A DNA stretch of 64,000 bases from Candidula unifasciata (GCA_905116865.2 CAJHNH020008547.1:734743-798742), one strand, 5' to 3'. Shown: positions 12,301 to 23,142, counted from the stretch's first letter. The notes: a model not told the origin generated them from the letters alone. A program made the numbers and translations.

Positions 12301-15300
12301 CCTAGAGCAAGAGGCAGACCGAGAGTACGATGGATAGACAATATATCAGAGATCCTGAGGCAACACGGACTAACAACAACACGTGCAACACACCTGGCCC
12401 AGGATAGAAAACTGCGACTCCCCACTACGCTATGAGGCAATTGTGGACAAGACAAGACAAGACTACCAGTGTGGGTTCCAGGGCCCCATTCGGGGGGGGG
12501 GGGGGGAAAGGGGGGGGGGGGTTGGACACATGAATAGACCCACTGACTCCCTACCAAGCATGATGTACAAGGTGACTAGTTAAGGGAAGTTTCCTCTGAA
12601 GTCAGAATGCATCAGCATGATATGTGAGGAGCCAATAGTCAGCAAACAGGCCAGATCTGTAAAACTGATGTGGCGCAAAACTCAAAGTTCTGAAACGTGA
12701 CCAAAGTCCAGAAATGGATGAACAATAGAACCCCCCCCCCCCCCCCCCCCCCCCCCCCGAGTTTACAGCCAGTAAACATTAAAAAAAAAAATTGGGGAAA
12801 AATGTAATAAATGTCTGTTTGAAACTGGTAGCAAAGAGCAGGAGCCCCCCCCCCCCCCCCCCCCCAAAAAATAGTTATGTTTGCCTTGGTAGACAAAGGT
12901 ATCCTATGTATCATAAGTGGTGTTAATTTTCTCAGTACCTGAATTACTTTTGCATATCATATGTTGATTTCCCCTGCATGGGTTCCAGGGCCCTATTATA
13001 GGGAAAACAAGAAGAGACCCACTGCCTTCCCTAAAGCATGTCGTAAGAGTCGACTAATTGGGAGCTTCCTTCGAAGTTGGAGTGCATATGCCTGAGAGGC
13101 AAGGAACCAACAGTCTGCACACAAATGCGTCAGATCTGTCTGGAACATGACTGCAGTCCAAAAGTGGATGAACAACCAGAACTTTCCACCAGAGTTTACA
13201 GCTGGTGAACGCAAAGTAGAAAGAAGATATGTTGATTTATCTATCCATTCTTCTTTCTAATGTGAAAATTGACCCTAGATGTGTAAATCCACTTTGTTAT
13301 TTTTTACATGCACATCTTTAAAAAGAAGCTTACTTACTGTCTATATGAGTTTTCTTTAACTTGGCTGAAAATGTGCTGGGGTTGGCAATGTAGCTAGCCA
13401 CACGAGGAAACAGCTTGTCCAAACCAGACTCACTAAGAAACAACTGACAATATAACAACAAATCAAGATAACTGAATCTCCTGGAATGATAAAAGCATTA
13501 AAAAAACTATCCTTAGTTTAGTGCTATCACATCTGCTGCCAGCGTAAGAAATCTGTGACACTGTGAAGTTTTACATAATAAAGAAGCAAGAAGATGTAAC
13601 ATCCTTTAATCCTGAGGTGTCTTCTTTTTTCTTAGGAACAGGAAATTCAACCTGAAAACTTAATGTGTGGCAGGGCAAACCAGGCCCTTAGCCCTGGAAG
13701 GAAGCTCCAACAGGCGGACACACAGAGCACTGCTCTCATACTGTAGCTTTTCTGATCTGGTGCTTCTTTTGTATAATGCCAGTCATTTCTGATGCAGAGT
13801 ACACACAGATGCAAGAAATCTTTACATTATAAAAATTACTGAAAGCCTCTAACCTGTTTTTTTTCCATATGGGCTATACAACCAATGTAACAATTTTAAA
13901 CAGGTCCCTAATATTTGTTTAAAAACTTATTTACCCATATTTAAAAAAAAATTAAAAAAACGTTTTCTTTAAAATATATATATATATATAGTTAGCGTCT
14001 GTGGCTTAGGCATTGCGAACGTGCTTCATAATGCCAGGGTGTCGGGTTCGATCCAGCTGCAAGCGATTTAGCAACAGACGTTTGCATTTGTTTCGACATT
14101 GGTACCGAGATTAGACTGTTCAGCAAGTAACGGCAAACTACTAAATGTAAAATTTGCCTAGAAAAACCACAACAGCCAATAAATGCTGGCGTGGGTTCTG
14201 CAACACCCTGTAAAGGATACACAACTAATCAATAAACATGAACAGTAAAGCATTAAACTAAATACATTTCCTGGGGCCTAAAAAGAGAATATGTTTTGGG
14301 TGACTCATGTTGTGACCTCTACCACTGAGGATATGGAGAATATTTGATGTCATATAAGTTTTTTTTAAGTAGTTCAGCAGAAAAGTGCCCTAAATGACCA
14401 TTTTAGTAAATATATTAAGATCCTGACCTCACAAATGCTGAATAGGCACAAACACAACCAACAGCGTTAACTATGCTTCTTAAAAACATATTACTGCAAA
14501 AAGTCAGTTAAGTTATATTTACGGGGGACTGGGCTCAACAGGAAGTTTCAGTTTTGCTACTTCTCACGGAACGACTGGGTTAAGAATCAGCATCACAGCA
14601 CACCAGACATAACCCGCAGATACTCTGTATCCCACAGCAAATGTCTTAAGATGCAGATCGTTTCGGTATCCCATTGGTTGTACACACATTAAACTCTTCC
14701 TCACATATACATGCCCTTTATTGGTGGAACCAACTCCAAATTCATGTAGCCTAGCACATGCTGTCACAGACCTACAGTCACATGGTCTCTATAAAATTGT
14801 CTAGGCTTTATGCTATGGAGAGAAGGGACATCAGGCAAAGATGGATGTCAGGCAGCTAAAAACACATGCTGGCTAAGGTGGACAGATCTGTGCAGTATTG
14901 TAGATACTGCTTAGTTTAAACTTGTGTGTGGGCTTGAGCTGTCTTTACTACAACTTGTGCTTATCACACTCTTATCAGTACTACATTATTTTACACTGTC
15001 TTTGAAAGAAGACTGTAACAATAATATGAACAAAGCTGTCCTTGTGGGAACATGCTTGATTGTTTCCTAACCTAACTACATGTAATCAAGTCATTCAAGA
15101 GCCATATTCTATTAACATAGATCACAAAGTGTCTGACACTTACCTCTAGGTGATCGGGGTCATGATATCTGGCAAGAACATGCTGCATGTTTCTGACCAC
15201 CATGTCAGCTTGAATTTCATCAACAAATACATTATTTCAATAATATCAGCTATGTCAATGTGGAAAATATACATCTACTAAATGAATGCACCACAAACAG

Positions 15301-17164
15301 TTCATCTTAGCTCTTTCTCTTTTATCCTAGCATGTATTGCCTTTATATTTGACAGGTATCAAACTATCGTAGTCAATGAACATGGAAACATAATGTTACA
15401 ATAATTGTGGACTACTAGGTAAATGAATTAAGAATCAACAACACAAACTCTGGACCCTCCCCTAAGTGCTCAGTCCCCATCTGCAGCAGCACGCGGGGTT
15501 CCAATAATTCGGTACAGTAAGCGTCTGATTCTCTTTATCCAATAGTCACGTGTTGAGCGTCGGCCAGATCCCGGTAACAACTCCTCGCAGCTTCTCCTCA
15601 GACCATAATGATTCTATCTGTCCACACTGTTCACTCGCTCAAATGGCCCTCACTATCTGTCATACAGCAATTCACCACCAAGTGGTGCAGAGCCAGCCAG
15701 TGCCTTCATTTCCCAAATATGACCTGGGAGAGACACATCCAAAGGATGCCTAAAGGTTGTGAGTGCAGTTTCCATAATTATTACATGGTTCGGGTTAGTC
15801 GGCAGTTTGCGTTGACCGTGACTGTCAACTATTCAGCACTAATAAAACCACAAATAAAAAACTACTGTTGGGGTCAGTTTGCGACGTCATGTAAAGGTTA
15901 CTGTAAAAAAAGAAAAACAAAGAACCCTTTTCCACACGCTTTGTTCATATAGGGCTAGGCCTATATTTTGTTATCCCAATCGGCACACAGTGGGTGATCA
16001 TGCCGGCTACCTTGACTTGGTGCCCATAAAGAAAATGAAACTGGAGACAATGGAGAGATATTTGTGACAAGAATGTTGTGGACCAAAAAGAAACCTTTTT
16101 CTTTTCTGCTCCCCCTAAAAAAGATGGTTGCTATGCTGTAGTTCACAGCTAGGCTGCTATATCCATGTCTTTGACCCAACGCATCCAAGTTCAACAAATC
16201 TTTGATTAGTTACCTTTTATGACATGCTTGTTAAAGGGTAGAGTGGCTGTTATTTTGCTCCCAAAATGGGGGAGGGGGGTGAATCAACCCCACCAGGACT
16301 GCACAATGAACAACAAACACCTGAAGACACACAGTACAAAGTGCCACTATTCAGATGAGAATCACCCAGGTAAAATTCCCAGAAACCTGTTCAACCCTTA
16401 GGCTATATCATGTACCCCGACTAAAGCCGGGTGTGGGCTGTAAAATAACAAAACATTGTGTCCCATACTGAGGCGAGGTTAGTACTTCACCCAAAATGAG
16501 AAGAAAAATGCAGAGATGATGAGATATGCAGGTGTCACATGAGCCTGTGTTAACGACTCAGGTAACAGTCCTACAGCAGTTTACCAGGCTATGAAATGTT
16601 AGCATTTAATATTTTCTGTGCCATGGCAATCAAGGTGATGTCAGCAGTCTTCCTCCTCATTGCCTTTTCATGCCAGAAAATTGTCTGACTTTCCTTCTTT
16701 GTTCTGTATATGACTGGGCTGAGATTAGTGCTACACTGACAAGGAACAATGGGAACATGACCTGGACCAACTATCTTGGCAGTTGTATCCTAACACTATG
16801 GCTCCTTCTGTTAACCACCCATCATTAAAAGAAGCAGGTCCTTTATAGAATTTCGCTCTCATCATGGAATGCCTGAAAGCCCCTCTTTCTCTAGCCAATT
16901 CTCTTGCTCTATGGGCTTTCATAGCAAATGCATCTTTAATTTTCTGTATCTACCTTCACTGAGGTCAGCCTCTGCCTTGTTTTCCAGAAACTGTACCCTC
17001 CATCACCGTTCTCACCAGGTTTAACATGGTCCAAATACCTCTGCTTTTTGGAACAGGATGCTATTTATGTTAACCACTACAACAACCTAAAAGCTCACTG
17101 TTCCCTTACCTTTGTCACTGAATGTACTGCAGGCTTTTCCATGTTCATTTCCATGTAAATGATG
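8690..17164 (-). CDS. Unidentified spliced protein-coding gene (partial, 5 exons seen)
   Basis: Five short - strand exons, each bounded by AG and GT and free of stops in one frame, lie in order 17164-17110, 15208-15144, 13443-13338, 10169-10068 and 8835-8690. Phases agree across the first three (0 to 1, 1 to 0, 0 to 1) and across the last two (0 to 0, ending in phase 2). Between exon 3 (ends phase 1) and exon 4 (needs phase 0) one exon is missing or hidden among the LINE and SINE insertions at 10.2-13.3 kb. The encoded segments are rich in predicted helix, charged, and without low complexity. Examples are [36 protein letters not shown] and [21 protein letters not shown] do not recognise the family; a HEAT/armadillo-like or large scaffold protein is possible. 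The 5' end lies above 17.2 kb and the 3' end below 8.7 kb. No start or stop codon was found. Confidence 0.65.
8890..9075 (-). repeat. SINE-B copy, 5'-truncated
   Basis: SINE-B is an approximately 270-290-bp dispersed family. In sense direction it begins GGTTCCAGGGCCCCATT, includes AAGCATGTCGTAAGAGTC and AGGCAAGGAACCAACAGTCT, and ends CCAGAGTTTACAGC before a (GAA)n tail. This antisense copy has the 3' two thirds. Its promoter class is not clear. Confidence 0.65.
9192..9425. repeat. (TA)n / (CA)n microsatellite
   Basis: Long alternating TA tracts are interrupted by CA and TG tracts. The apparent YIYI open frames are translations of the dinucleotide repeat. Confidence 0.97.
9425..9945. repeat. 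31-bp minisatellite, about 16 copies
   Basis: The unit TGAATCAGCTGCTGCAACAT followed by CCAACCAATCA recurs every 31 bp (for example CCAACCAATC at 9487 and 9518). Scattered substitutions and a few indels are present. CAGCTG at the centre is palindromic. The repeats abut without spacers, so this is not a CRISPR array. Confidence 0.92.
10068..10169 (-). CDS. Unidentified gene, exon d (102 bp)
   Basis: Acceptor CTTTTACAG and donor GTGAGT bound exactly 34 codons beginning [17 protein letters not shown] and ending HQLAVLY. It ends in phase 0 and joins exon e in frame. Confidence 0.7.
10330..10416. repeat. 85-bp intronic duplicate (copy 2)
   Basis: Second copy of the block at 8490-8580, same orientation, about 150 bp upstream (gene direction) of exon d. 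Confidence 0.7.
10417..11129. other. No gene recognised
   Basis: Short overlapping open frames on both strands, none with recognisable family features. The 3' part may be degraded 5' sequence of the LINE that follows. Confidence 0.35.
11130..12435 (+). pseudogene. Non-LTR retrotransposon reverse transcriptase (broken)
   Basis: The first frame (to about 11590) carries RT fingers and palm blocks: '[18 protein letters not shown]', then '[18 protein letters not shown]'. After a frameshift near 11600 the catalytic block appears as 'ILFADDQSI' around 11670-11695, so the F-A-D-D signature is intact but in another frame. The thumb and C-terminal tail follow in further frames, ending with '[18 protein letters not shown]' and '[14 protein letters not shown]' at 12210-12340. 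Several stops and frameshifts separate the blocks. No endonuclease domain is recognised upstream, so the copy is 5'-truncated as well as inactive. It sits in an intron of the unnamed - strand gene, in the opposite orientation. Confidence 0.85.
12470..12780 (+). repeat. SINE-B copy with expanded G and C homopolymers
   Basis: The GGTTCCAGGGCCCCATT start is followed by two G runs (about 12492-12521), the usual SINE-B body, and a 28-bp C run at 12731-12758 that replaces the body between the 'AACAA' and 'GAGTTTACAGCCAGT' landmarks. Confidence 0.7.
12845..12865. repeat. Poly-C run (21 bp)
   Basis: Uninterrupted C homopolymer between two SINE-B copies. Confidence 0.98.
12980..13235 (+). repeat. SINE-B copy
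   Basis: Nearly full-length sense copy, from GGTTCCAGGGCCCTATT to a (GAA)-like tail just before exon c of the unnamed gene (read on the other strand). Confidence 0.75.
13338..13443 (-). CDS. Unidentified gene, exon c (106 bp)
   Basis: Acceptor TATTGTCAG and a strong donor GTAAGTAAG bound 35 codons plus one base. The exon encodes [20 protein letters not shown] and continues [15 protein letters not shown]. It starts in phase 0, matching the end of exon b. Consensus splice sites and compositionally normal protein make this one of the best-supported exons. Confidence 0.7.
13444..13975. other. Intronic AT-rich sequence
   Basis: Intron of the unnamed - strand gene. A and T runs increase towards a short (TA)n tract at 13975-13990. 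No other feature is recognised. Confidence 0.5.
13990..14235 (+). repeat. SINE-A copy (best full-length example)
   Basis: The head contains GGCTTAGGCATTGCGAAC (A-box region) and GTCGGGTTCGATCC (B-box) at the spacing of a tRNA gene. The body then runs to CTGCAACACCCTGTAAAGG. It inserted directly after a (TA)n tract. A real tRNA gene is unlikely because the acceptor stem does not close and the family is repeated. Confidence 0.8.
14236..15143. other. Intronic sequence, nothing recognised
   Basis: This lies inside the intron between exons b and c of the unnamed - strand gene. Open frames are short and unsupported. Confidence 0.5.
15144..15208 (-). CDS. Unidentified gene, exon b (65 bp)
   Basis: The exon follows an acceptor ending TTCAAG and ends with GAG before GTAAGT. 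It encodes [21 protein letters not shown] in 21 full codons. The acceptor has a poor pyrimidine tract, so the 5' boundary is less certain than the donor. The + strand shows the donor as ACTTACCTC near 15138-15146. Confidence 0.55.
15470..15590. repeat. Dispersed repeat shared with 41405-41535
   Basis: The landmarks CCCCATCTGCAGCAGCA, GTAAGCGTCTGATT and GTTGAGCGTCGGCCAGAT recur in order at 41405-41535. In both places a SINE-C copy follows within a few hundred bases, so the two may belong to one composite. Confidence 0.55.
15905..16035 (-). repeat. SINE-C fragment
   Basis: 'CCTTTTCCACACGCTTTG', 'TAGGGCTAGGCCTATATTTT' and 'ATCATGCCGGCTACCTTGAC' follow the order seen in the 5096 copy. The tRNA-like head is missing. 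Confidence 0.6.
16080..16500. repeat. Dispersed repeat family G
   Basis: The segments 'AAAAAGATGGTTGCTATGC', 'CACAGTACAAAGTGCCAC' and 'GGGTGTGGGCTGTAAAATAA' have relatives near 18780, 19740-19870 (other strand), 23030-23100 and 50100-50260 (other strand). Class unknown; no coding capacity seen. Confidence 0.4.
16501..17109. other. Intronic sequence, nothing recognised
   Basis: Probable intron between exons a and b of the unnamed gene. No conserved coding segment or repeat unit is recognised. Confidence 0.4.
17110..17164 (-). CDS. Unidentified gene, exon a (55 bp)
   Basis: Acceptor ATTCAG and donor GTAAGG flank 55 bp. In phase 0 it encodes [18 protein letters not shown] plus one base, which joins exon b as Ala-Asp-Met. 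This is the weakest of the five exons because it is short. A second frame ([13 protein letters not shown]) is also open, but only the first gives a compatible phase. Confidence 0.45.
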
Positions 17165-17239
17165 CTGAATGATAAATTTACAGTAAATAACAGTTAGAAT
17201 AGTCAAACTGTCATCCTAGGTTGATCCTGCATAAAAAAA

Positions 17240-17320
17240 AAAAGAGTACCAGGTAAAAGTCCTGGAAAGTAAAGGTGGCCGGCGTGATGCTCCCACGTCA
17301 CCAACAGAATGTCGCGTCGC
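17240..17320 (+). repeat. SINE-C fragment
   Basis: 'ACCAGGTAAAAGTCCTGG' and 'AAAGGTGGCCGGCGTGATG' match the middle of SINE-C in sense orientation. Confidence 0.55.
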
Positions 17321-17329
17321 AAAACCAGT

Positions 17330-17890
17330 ACATCATCCCTTCTCTTTTGGACTGTTAAGTTGATCCCGGCTCACTGTGGCATACCAGGAAATGAGTAAGC
17401 AGACAGACTTGCAAAAAATGGAACAAAGGAGAAACAACATGCCCATTCATTGTCATTACCAGAAATCAGAACACTTATCAAAGGAAAATACAAGGGATTG
17501 TGGAGAGAACAAACTAACAGTAAACATCCACAAGACCCCATCAGCAGACTCAACAGAAAGCAACATACAACAATTTTCCATCTACGAACAGGACACTGCA
17601 GGCTCAACTACCACATGCATTAAATAAAGATTGTAGAGTCCCCACAGTGTGCCTGTCAAACAGGACCACAAACACCTCAGCACATTCTGCAGACCTGAGC
17701 ACTCTACCTGCAACTTTAAAAAGACACCTGGCCTCAAGAGCAGAGTGTGCAGCTTTGTGACTTTGAAGAACAGGGACTCCAGTCTTCCCTGGAACCAGTC
17801 ATATAAGTCTATTTTACAGGTTCTGAGGTCACAGCCATCGGCACATATTGTGTTAGAGGCCTACACTTGTACTTACATCACTTGGGAGCC
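17330..17890 (+). pseudogene. LINE fragment: RNase H and C-terminal zinc-knuckle-like tail
   Basis: A broken + strand reading gives 'LIPAHCGIPGNE', then 'ADRLAKNGTKEKQHAH' (the end of a LINE-type RNase H domain). It continues with 'LRTGHCRLNYHMH' and a Cys-rich 'SPQCACQTGPQTPQHIL' that resembles the HxxxC-type tail of Jockey/I-clade ORF2. Stops and at least one frameshift mark it as dead. The upstream RT is absent. Confidence 0.7.
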
Positions 17891-18554
17891 ATGTTGATTA
17901 TGACATCTGAACAGTGGTGGTCCAGTGGAGAGTCTGACTATCAGAGACATTACTTGTGTCTTTCTGTTTGTGTGTCCTCTCACATCTTCAGTCACCTAAA
18001 CCTCTTTCTGTTGTGATATTCTTATTACATGTTTCAATTTGAATTTATAAGAGACTTGGGTGGTTTCCTTCATTCCATTTTATTCAGTTTCATTGTGACT
18101 GTGTGTGTTGGTTATTTAATCAGAACTCTAATCACTTTATCTGACTAGGACAGTGACACTATCTAGTCTGGAGGCTTTGCATGTGGTGAGAGTCTCTGGC
18201 CAAGTTGTGCCTTGCAAGATCCTAGGTGCCCATAACTTGAGTTACCTCATTCTTGGAGTGGTGTTGGATGGTTGCTGGAGCTGCAGGTTTGCCGCCTAGA
18301 GCTATATGAACCACCATCACAAAATGCCATTCCAGTGTGTCAGTGTACCTCATATTTATTCAGAAGTGACAAATATTATAACATGTGACACCAAAAACAA
18401 CACATTTAAATTTTTCAAACATCGTTCAATGGCAGAGTGCTAAGATTTCTTGAAACCTCCACAATTCGTTACCTCCATCCTGTACTTTGTAATCAGAAAG
18501 ACATGACTCTGACACTGCGGCTGCCCTGTTGCGGTTACCCTGGTAAAACAGGCA
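17891..18554. other. No gene recognised
   Basis: No coding segment, tRNA-like structure or repeat unit is recognised. Confidence 0.4.
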
Positions 18555-18650
18555 GTTACTTTTAAATGTGGTTACTTTTAAATAAAATATAGGTATAGCC
18601 CTATATGTCCAATGTGCCTAAAGGCATGGAAAAGGGACCATTACTTACTC
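18555..18650 (+). repeat. SINE-C fragment
   Basis: 'ATAGGTATAGCCCTATATG' and 'CCTAAAGGCATGGAAAAGG' are the sense 3' end of SINE-C. Confidence 0.55.
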
Positions 18651-19004
18651 ACCTCTACTTATCTAAGATTGTTCAAAATGGAGTAACTGAATCTCCACTC
18701 TGTTGATTCAAATTTGTGCGGGCTCACTTTTTGCTTTTATTCCCTCCAGTATAAATCTTTATTGTTGTTTTCTTCCACATTCTTCCCTTAAAAATGGTAG
18801 TTGGTACACTGTATTGTGGTTCACAGCTAAGCTGTGATATCTGTGTTATTCTACCAAGCACATTTGATTTCAGTTAACTCCTATTTAGTCAACTTTTGCA
18901 ATATGCCTGTTAGGATACAGTGGGTCTATGCCTGCCCACACCTCCAAAAATGAAGCATCATACCTCATACAGTGAGCGACAATCACATGCAAGGTTCCCC
19001 GTGT

Positions 19005-19290
19005 GGGTTCTGGAGCCCCATTGTGGGGAAAAGAAGAACAGACGCCACCCCCTCCCCAACAAGCATGTCGTAAGAGTCAACTAATTGGGAGTTTCCTTTG
19101 AAGTTGGACTGCATTTGCCTGACGGGCAAGGAACCAACAGTCTGCATGTAGATCAGTCAGATCTGTAAAATGGATGTGCACACAACACTCAGGTTCCGGA
19201 ATAAGTCTACAGTCTAGAGGTGGATGAACAACCCGAACTTTCCGCCAGAGTTTACAGCCGGTTAACCCGAAGAAAAAGACAAGCAAGGTG
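19005..19290 (+). repeat. SINE-B copy
   Basis: Full-length sense copy, GTGTGGGTTCTGGAGCCCC to AGTTTACAGCCGGTTAACC with a GAAGAAAAAG tail. It is directly followed (about 19300-19380) by an antisense SINE-C fragment. Confidence 0.75.
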
Positions 19291-19384
19291 AACAAACATT
19301 AGGAAAGTAAAGTAACAGAACCATTTCCACGCCTTTCATTCGTATTGGGAGTAAAGGGCTAGACCTATATATTATAGACTCAGC

Positions 19385-20085
19385 AGCACTTGGCGAGTGA
19401 TGTGACAGTAGTTTTGTCAAAACTATTTTTCAAAATGTGAAATTATCTTACTGTTGTGTACTCTTGTCTGCACAATGTGTCAAGTTGTAAACAAAGTGAC
19501 ATGATGTTCACTTCCATGTCATCAAACCCAATGTGCTCTCTGAGTGGAGCATGCAAGAAAACATCCACTGTGAATTGTAAACAAACAAATAACCCTGTCA
19601 TTTAGGTTAATTGTAACAAGTTTATATTACTTTTATTTATGAATTTTTTCTAGACAAAAGCTACTGCTACTTAAAGTGACTTTAAAAAAATTTGCACTGT
19701 AATACTTTGTCCCACTATGGAAAGAAATTTTTTTTTTTCAAAGCCCCAGATTGGCTGTTTCTGGGGGCCCTAATATAACCCAACCTATGGGTTGAATGGG
19801 TTTCTGGCACCTGTACCCGATGACCCTCATCCGAATTGTGGCACTTAGTGTCACTAGTTGTTTATCGACTCAGTGAGATGTCCTGGTGAACGTCAATCAA
19901 TTGAAAAAAAAAAAAAGCTGCCAAAGTATTTATTACAGTAGTTTTGAAGAACAATATGTCCATCGAAAGTTGCTGGTACAGTTAAACGGCGCTGTATTTA
20001 TTTCACGGAGATAAAATGATAAATGCTGCACAAAGGTTAAATGATCAATGATGAGTGTTCAGGTCCTGACTGAGCAGGACATTTT
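19385..20085. other. No gene recognised; family G fragment
   Basis: Region 19740-19870 ('GGGCCCTAATATAACCCAAC', 'ACCCTCATCCGAATTGTGG') resembles 50100-50260. The rest is unclassified AT-rich DNA. Confidence 0.4.
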
Positions 20086-20089
20086 TTTA

Positions 20090-20260
20090 AAATGACCTGG
20101 GCTCCCAGCCTTCAATGGGTACCAGGTAAAGTATTGGGAAGTAAAGGTGGCCGGTATAATGATGCCATATCACTCACAGAGTGCTGATTGATCCGGTATA
20201 AATATCACTAGGTCTAGCCCTATATGCCCAAAATGACTAAAGGGTGGAAGAGGTTTTTTT
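20090..20260 (+). repeat. SINE-C copy, head truncated
   Basis: 'GGTACCAGGTAAAGTATTGG', 'AAAGGTGGCCGGTATAATG' and 'TAGGTCTAGCCCTATATG' appear in the sense order. Confidence 0.65.
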
Positions 20261-20285
20261 TAAAAATGAATAATCACTGAATTAA

Positions 20286-20286
<1 letters not shown>

Positions 20287-20380
<94 letters not shown>

Positions 20381-20397
20381 AACATATATATATATAT
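20287..20397. repeat. (CA)n(TA)n microsatellite
   Basis: A CA tract passes into a long TA tract and then a short CA tract. A foldback element begins at its right edge. Confidence 0.97.
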
Positions 20398-20398
20398 T

Positions 20399-20790
20399 GG
20401 CTATCCTCCGAATAACAGTCCCAAATTATCAAGGCCGAAAATATACCCTAACAGGGCCTCAGTCACATGTAAATTGCGGCCCTCTTTCTGGTGATTACAC
20501 AGCATACAGCGGAAAAGCTTCCGCCGAGTTAAAGTCACCCAGAGAGCGTGGAGCGGAGCTAAACAAGATGTCTGGGACTCACGAGCAGCAGCTACCACAT
20601 TTCCACCAGTTTCCTTTATTTTATTTGCTCGTGAGTCCCAGCTATCTAGTTTAGCCCCAATTCGCGTAGCGGTGCGGGAGATACTCTTGGCGGTGGCGGT
20701 ATAGTCGCTGGAAAGAAGTCCGCAATTGACATGTGACTGAGGCTCTGTTAGGGTATATTTCCGGCCTTGATTATTTGGGACCGTTATTAA
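20399..20790. mobile_element. Foldback element 1 (long inverted repeats)
   Basis: The left arm starts GGCTATCCTCCGAATAACAG and holds CCCTAACAGGGCCTCAGTCA. The right arm (20690-20790) is its reverse complement, ending TTTGGGACCGTTATT. The outermost right terminus (expected GGATAGCC) is missing, replaced by an AT stretch before element 2. Arms exceed 80 bp and inner sequence (GCTCGTGAGTCCCAGC against CTGGGACTCACGAGC) is also palindromic. The element is therefore essentially a hairpin with no coding potential. Confidence 0.8.
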
Positions 20791-20801
20791 TATATTTATA
20801 G

Positions 20802-21127
20802 GCTATCCTCCGAATAATGGTCAAAAATTATAGAGGCGGAAAATATACCCTAACAGGGCATCAGTCACGTGTCAATTGCGCACTTCCGGGGACTATAACG
20901 CCACCGCCGAATTGCGAACTTCCGGCAACTACCGCCATGAGTCCCCAACGCCACGTGAGCGGTGTGGATTGAGGGTAAACTATATGGCTAGGACTCACGA
21001 GCAAATACAATGAAGGAAGCTGCAGGAGATAAGACGATGGAAATGCGCAATTGACACGTGACTGAGGCCCTGTTAGGGTATATTTTCCGCCTAGATAATT
21101 TGGGACCGTTTTTCAGAGGATAGCCTA
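20802..21127. mobile_element. Foldback element 2
   Basis: This is the same family, in direct tandem with element 1. It begins GGCTATCCTCCGAATAATGG and ends with the inverted AATTTGGGACCGTTTTTCAG then AGGATAGCC. Arms are about 80 bp long. Confidence 0.8.
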
Positions 21128-21273
21128 TTTCTATTATCTCTGAACATTGTAAATTCTAACTATAAACTAGAGTGAAGAACTTAAAAAAGCGAATAGATTA
21201 CCCCATCACCATTATATAAACATAATCTGATAGTTAATCAGCTGCCATTAGTAGTCAGAACAACAACTTTTGG

Positions 21274-21762
21274 CTATCCTCCAAACTTCGGGCACAAAAG
21301 ATGGCGGCCGCAAAATATCCGGCTCTCCTATGCTACTATCATCTGCAGAAACGCTCGAAATTGTCAACGGTCGCTATTATCGCCTGCAATGTTGCGTCTC
21401 TTGAAATTGTCAAGTAATCCTAGCTTTGCCGCGATTTGTTCCTTGGCAGAAAGTCCGCATTTTACATACGCCTGAGCCCCGTAAGGATATTTTATGGCCG
21501 CCATAATATCGGGTTGAAGTTCGGAGGAGAGACAAATATCCTTTCGAAACTCAGTCACGTGACTTAATTTGCGGTTTCCGGAGACTTAATTTGCGGTTTT
21601 CCGGCGACTACCACCACCGCCACGAGTCCCGCATCTCCTGCAGCTTTGCTCGTGAGTCCTAGCCATATAGTTTAGCCCCAATCCACGCCGCGTGAGCTCG
21701 AAAGGATATTTTGCGGCCGCCATCTTTTGTACCCGAAGTTCGGAGGAGAATAGCCCTAAAAG
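21274..21762. mobile_element. Foldback element 3
   Basis: The outer arms read GGCTATCCTCCAAACTTCGG and, inverted at the right end, CCGAAGTTCGGAGGAGAATAGCC. Both include ACAAAAGATGGCGGCCGC and its complement. A second inverted copy of the arm (around 21480-21540) lies inside, so this looks like two elements nested or recombined. Confidence 0.7.
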
Positions 21763-23140
21763 TAGCGACTACGGTGTCAGGAAATTTGCGATCTTTTGGC
21801 AATTTCCGTTACCATGGAAACCGTTCGAAACTTGCTTCGGAAATGTCGGCTGGGGTTTCAGGATGGGTCCTAATCTCTCACGAAATTTTGCGATTGGTGT
21901 GATTTTCACCCACTCTAAATAGCTGAAAACGGTGGAAAGGAACTCTATTAACAGCGCATGTCTACGACAGCCGGAGGTCCTCTGTTTTTCTGTTACATCA
22001 GTTTGATTGAAAATAGCGGTAAGTATTCAAAGTTGGCTTTAGGCCTTAAACATTACCAGATGTGGTAATGCTAGTTATAATTGAATTCTCCATCCAATTT
22101 TACATTTGTATATAAAATTTCTTTACCGTTTTTGGCTGTTTAGATTTACAGTGACATTTTTTAGGCAATCGCATGCGGCTGAGTCTCATTGCCTGCCATC
22201 TTGTCCAATGACAGTCCAATGTCAACAAAGCCGATACAGAACTGCGCAGTTAGGTTGCGCAGAAAAAAACTTCTTGTTTCTGGGTCACAAGTTTTAGCGG
22301 CTGTTTCTTACATCTCATCTCCACAAAAACCTACATATCTCAGCTCAGAAATGACATACAAGCCTAAATGAGGTACCATTGGAAAGAGATTGTTTACAGC
22401 TATCTAACTGTGCTGGTTTTATTGGTGTAGAGGGCATTTTAAAAATTTGACTGAAGTAGCTGCTAAAAGTATTTAAACATAATAATAATATTTTATTTTA
22501 AATTTAAACTATTATTTATTTACATTATAAATTCAAAGCTGAAAATCGTTGTACGTACAGTGGCGCGCTACTCAAAACTATCAGATTTCGAGTTTAATAA
22601 TTAGGTGATTTAAGGAGCAGTAATAATCAGATAAATAGCGCAAGTAAAACCTTTGAACATGGGATCATAATGTCCGGGAACAACAATTGGTTGGTAAGAT
22701 GCCGCCGCCATCACTAGTTAGCAGACGTCTGGTTGATCGTGAGAGTTATGTCCCGTGTTCGGGGAATATTTTCAAACATCTGACTACTGTGAGTCTTCGG
22801 TGTGTTTGGTCACTTACATTTAGTCTGTTTATATTTTAATTTATACTTGAGCGTAGTATTTTGTTGATCCTGTGGTAGCAGCTAATAATTAACTGCTACC
22901 ACATACAGTATACACACAAATATAATTCGTCATCACAATAACATCACAAGAGAAATACCACGCAAAATATTATAAATAATCTCTCTCTCTCTTTCTTGTT
23001 GTACCCCACCAAGACATCACACAAGCGATAAACACAGGTGACACAAAGTGCCACCATGCGGCTGAGGATCACCCGCTGAGAGGCCCCAGAAACCCCTTTC
23101 AGCCGTTGGGTCAAATTTATGGCCCAGTTATAATAGTGGC
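21763..23140. other. Intergenic region; possible promoter zone
   Basis: This is between two divergent genes and holds several CpG-containing stretches (21760-21960 and 22660-22790). No complete coding exon is recognised. A short family G fragment lies at 23030-23100. First exons or promoters of either gene could be here, but nothing in the sequence fixes them. Confidence 0.3.
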
Positions 23141-23142
23141 TA

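Noticed and set aside
13990..14065. Possible tRNA gene
   Set aside because: A- and B-boxes are present, but the acceptor stem does not close and the same head recurs in SINE-A copies; it is a SINE head.
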